From: Fibrobacterota bacterium
GTDB lineage: Bacteria; Fibrobacterota; Chitinivibrionia; Chitinivibrionales; Chitinispirillaceae
Direction of reading: 5' to 3'
Length of the DNA: 12,150 nucleotides
Assembly: GCA_023412475.1 (NCBI GenBank)
Contig: JAEYNR010000096.1
Span: 1 to 12,150 of the forward strand
Part shown: in pieces, positions 10,341 through 12,150 of the stretch
Layout: the number at the start of each line of letters is the position of its first letter
Numbering within the stretch: the first letter of the stretch is position 1
Translations under genes and position numbers: made by a program
Notes under the pieces: model-generated
Database searches by the model: none
Seen by the model: only the letters and a program-made list of their open reading frames with translations
What the model was told of the DNA's origin: nothing

Positions 10341-12150
10341 ACACCTCCTCATAATAATTACTAGATCCTTCCCATACTCGCAGAGTTCCAAAAAATGGTG
10401 CATCTGGTATTCCTGGAAACCAGAAATCTTCAAAATTTTCAAAGTCTTCTTTGCCCAATATCATATGCCAAGGACCTTTAATTTTCGATGAATTATCATG
10501 ATGTGCTCTGTCTTGTGTAGTATGTGCGATACGTCCTTTTGCTTCCCACCGTTTGAAAGGATTTTTTGATTTTACATTCTTTTTCTGAGCATTAATATAG
10601 TTATTATATGAATCTGTTTCTCCTTCACTTCCTCCATGAGCACCAGCTTCAGGTTTCCATTCAATCTTTTTCAATGCTTTATGAGATGCAAAGCCAATTA
10701 AGGGATCTCCAGTAAGTAACCCAAGTGCCCATCCACCATACTTTTGTGCTTTATCCCAGTTATTTTGCAAATCAGGTAGAACTGACCAGGTCGCAGTACC
10801 TAAACCTTCTATAGTGTTAACAAATGTACCAGTTGGAGTTGCACCAAAGAATAAATTCTTGAAAAACCCACCACCATCTTTATCCTTAATAGCACGTGCC
10901 ATCTCGATATATGGTTTAAAAAGCTCAGCAGTTAATGTGGAGAAAAAATGTTTGAATGACCATTCTCCATTAGTGTCACTATAATTAAGAGGATTATTGG
11001 AACAGAAAAGAAAACTATTTGGGAATTGTTTTTTAGGATCTACACTCAACCACACTCCCAGCTCCGGATCGTAGTATCTAGCCCCGAAATAAAACAGCCT
11101 CGTCCCACTGAAATAGCTGCTGTTATCCACAGCTGCATGTGTGCTATAAAAGCTGCTATCTGCAGGAGCACCCATTATTTCACTCGAAACTACGTTTAAC
11201 TGGACCTTTCTGGTCTTACCAGGACTTACCAAAAATGAAACTATTGGAGCTATATTAAATATCCCACCAGATTCACCTGAGGCCATCAGAAACATCCGTA
11301 CTATCTCTATTTCACCGGTAAAACTCTCACTTCCGGTAAATCGCAAAGACCTCTCTCTACTGTCGTACCGGGTTTTGTATATCTTGGAAAATTCGTTACC
11401 GGTAGCCACTTCCCTGTAACCTACCCGAATAAATCCCGATCCAGTACTCATATCATAGTCAGTTACCGCAATATCAAACTCCACCCTAGCGAAATCTGCT
11501 CCCTGGGTATCAAACTCCTTGCCGGTAAATTTCTCCCGTGATGGCAATGAAGGTGAAGAAGAGTCAAGTGGGTTTATCGTTCCATAGGACTGGTAAGCTA
11601 CTTTCTCTGTAATACTGTTCTGATCATTTATCACCATGCGGGTAGATCCCAGGTGATCTTTAAGATAATAGTCGTAGCTGTAGGTTACGCTGTCCCCACT
11701 CCTGTGCTGCAATATCCTTCCTTCCCCATCGATACTCACCGATTCCAGTGCATAGTTAATATCAACGTTTACAGATATCGGATTTTCAATAGCTTTGAAA
11801 AGACCCCAGTGCCAGTTGTAATAAAAAAAGAGACTCTGACCACGATTGACATTATACGTGGTACTGTCAATGTAGGATACAAAATGACGTGGAATATCCA
11901 GAGTAATTTTGTCTACCCTTACTGCACCTGCAAACCGGACAATGTCGCTGCTTTTGAGCAGATAGCTGCCATTCTCTTTTATCGTATCAAGCGGAAACAG
12001 AACCGAATCGTTTACAGGATTAAACGGGTCGGAAATATCGGTATAGAACACCCTCATCAGCGCACTGTCAAGGTGACCTGGCAAGCAGCCATTTATGGAT
12101 ATGTTTGTGCGTATGGAAGTTCCGTTGTCATGACTGTAGATCATACCTCC
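10318..12150 (-). CDS. RHS/YD-repeat polymorphic toxin, core plus C-terminal toxin tip (5' end continues at 1-151)
   Basis: Residue numbers count from the ATG at 12144. Residues 1-145 are a beta-rich region I do not recognise. RHS core motifs follow: YYLKDHLGSTRMVIND (159-174), REKFTGKEFD (203-212) and LFYFGARYYDPELGVWLSVDP (350-370 in part), then the tip. Between GKEFD and LFYFG lie about 135 extra residues (213-349), where many RHS proteins have a short linker. The tip (about 393-608) has GRIAHTTQDRAHHD (537-550) with H541, Q544, D545 and H548/H549, which resembles the metal-binding HxxQDxxxH signature of zinc-dependent phospholipase C proteins; this call is tentative. A lipid target would fit the lipoprotein encoded by the overlapping downstream gene. 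The N-terminal YD shell and any secretion signal are missing, so export is unclear. The gene may be a truncated or donor copy. Confidence 0.85.
   Translation of the reverse strand, partial: GGMIYSHDNGTSIRTNISINGCLPGHLDSALMRVFYTDISDPFNPVNDSVLFPLDTIKENGSYLLKSSDIVRFAGAVRVDKITLDIPRHFVSYIDSTTYNVNRGQSLFFYYNWHWGLFKAIENPISVNVDINYALESVSIDGEGRILQHRSGDSVTYSYDYYLKDHLGSTRMVINDQNSITEKVAYQSYGTINPLDSSSPSLPSREKFTGKEFDTQGADFARVEFDIAVTDYDMSTGSGFIRVGYREVATGNEFSKIYKTRYDSRERSLRFTGSESFTGEIEIVRMFLMASGESGGIFNIAPIVSFLVSPGKTRKVQLNVVSSEIMGAPADSSFYSTHAAVDNSSYFSGTRLFYFGARYYDPELGVWLSVDPKKQFPNSFLFCSNNPLNYSDTNGEWSFKHFFSTLTAELFKPYIEMARAIKDKDGGGFFKNLFFGATPTGTFVNTIEGLGTATWSVLPDLQNNWDKAQKYGGWALGLLTGDPLIGFASHKALKKIEWKPEAGAHGGSEGETDSYNNYINAQKKNVKSKNPFKRWEAKGRIAHTTQDRAHHDNSSKIKGPWHMILGKEDFENFEDFWFPGIPDAPFFGTLRVWEGSSNYYEEVYGTDLGL
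11036..11086 (-). repeat. RHS core seam, partner of 3244-3294
   Basis: These 51 bases encode the GARYYDPELGVWLSVDP core end and are about 90 percent identical to 3244-3294. Upstream of CTAGCCCCG the two genes share nothing: here the reading frame continues into RHS core, there into unrelated sequence. Confidence 0.85.
12024..12150. repeat. Right copy of 127-bp exact terminal direct repeat
   Basis: Identical to 1-127. It lies within the RHS coding sequence, so if the contig is circular these bases are one locus counted twice. Confidence 0.9.

Noticed and set aside
10341..10442. Longer N-terminus for the lipoprotein gene
   Set aside because: The upstream in-frame starts lie in RHS coding sequence, while the ATG at 10340 has an adjacent AGGAGG and begins a signal peptide.

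Overview
The window looks like a small circular contig from an AT-rich, Gram-negative-type bacterium. Bases 1-127 are repeated exactly at 12024-12150. A 127-bp end overlap is what a k=127 de Bruijn assembler leaves on a closed circle, which would then be 12,023 bp. A graph loop between two chromosomal copies of an RHS gene would look the same, so circularity is likely but not proven. Two putative lipoprotein signal peptides point to an outer-membrane organism. The RHS style (FTGKEFD ... LFYFGARYYDPELG) resembles what I recall from Fibrobacterota/Chitinispirillum-like genomes, but that placement is a weak guess.

Layout, read as a circle. (1) 9069-151, through the junction: an intact serine recombinase on the plus strand faces a minus-strand toxin cassette. 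The cassette is an RHS core with a C-terminal toxin tip (10318-12150 plus 1-151) and an overlapping putative lipoprotein immunity gene (9900-10340). (2) 292-1477: a frameshifted 3' remnant of the same recombinase faces a minus-strand HigB/HigA-like toxin-antitoxin pair. (3) 1700-3368: a second remnant, truncated at both ends, faces a second minus-strand cassette: an orphan RHS tip and a lipoprotein gene. (4) 3406-6941: two translationally coupled tyrosine recombinases follow an ATPase that matches the C-terminal half of CHC2-primase-type mobile-element proteins; all are on the minus strand. (5) 7205-8007: a non-coding control region with TCTGTTACAGA repeats, strong hairpins and an AT-rich stretch. 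(6) 8008-8782: a ribbon-helix-helix protein and a winged-helix protein, possibly copy control/partition and replication or regulation. (7) 8778-8937: an inverted-repeat element and a consensus promoter embedded in a 46-bp symmetric palindrome, leading back to the intact recombinase.

The recurring pattern is the main result. All three recombinase copies have the same orientation, and each is followed by a convergent minus-strand toxin module. Where the 3' flank survives (copies at 292-596 and 9069-9710) it is conserved non-coding DNA: a hairpin with matching changes in both arms, a GCTATAGC-centred palindrome and a 42-bp identical block. After that block the cargo differs completely. This suggests a recombinase-headed cassette system that collects or exchanges polymorphic-toxin and toxin-antitoxin cargo, carried with a separate ATPase plus dual-tyrosine-recombinase module. 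The association is visible in the sequence; the mechanism is inference.
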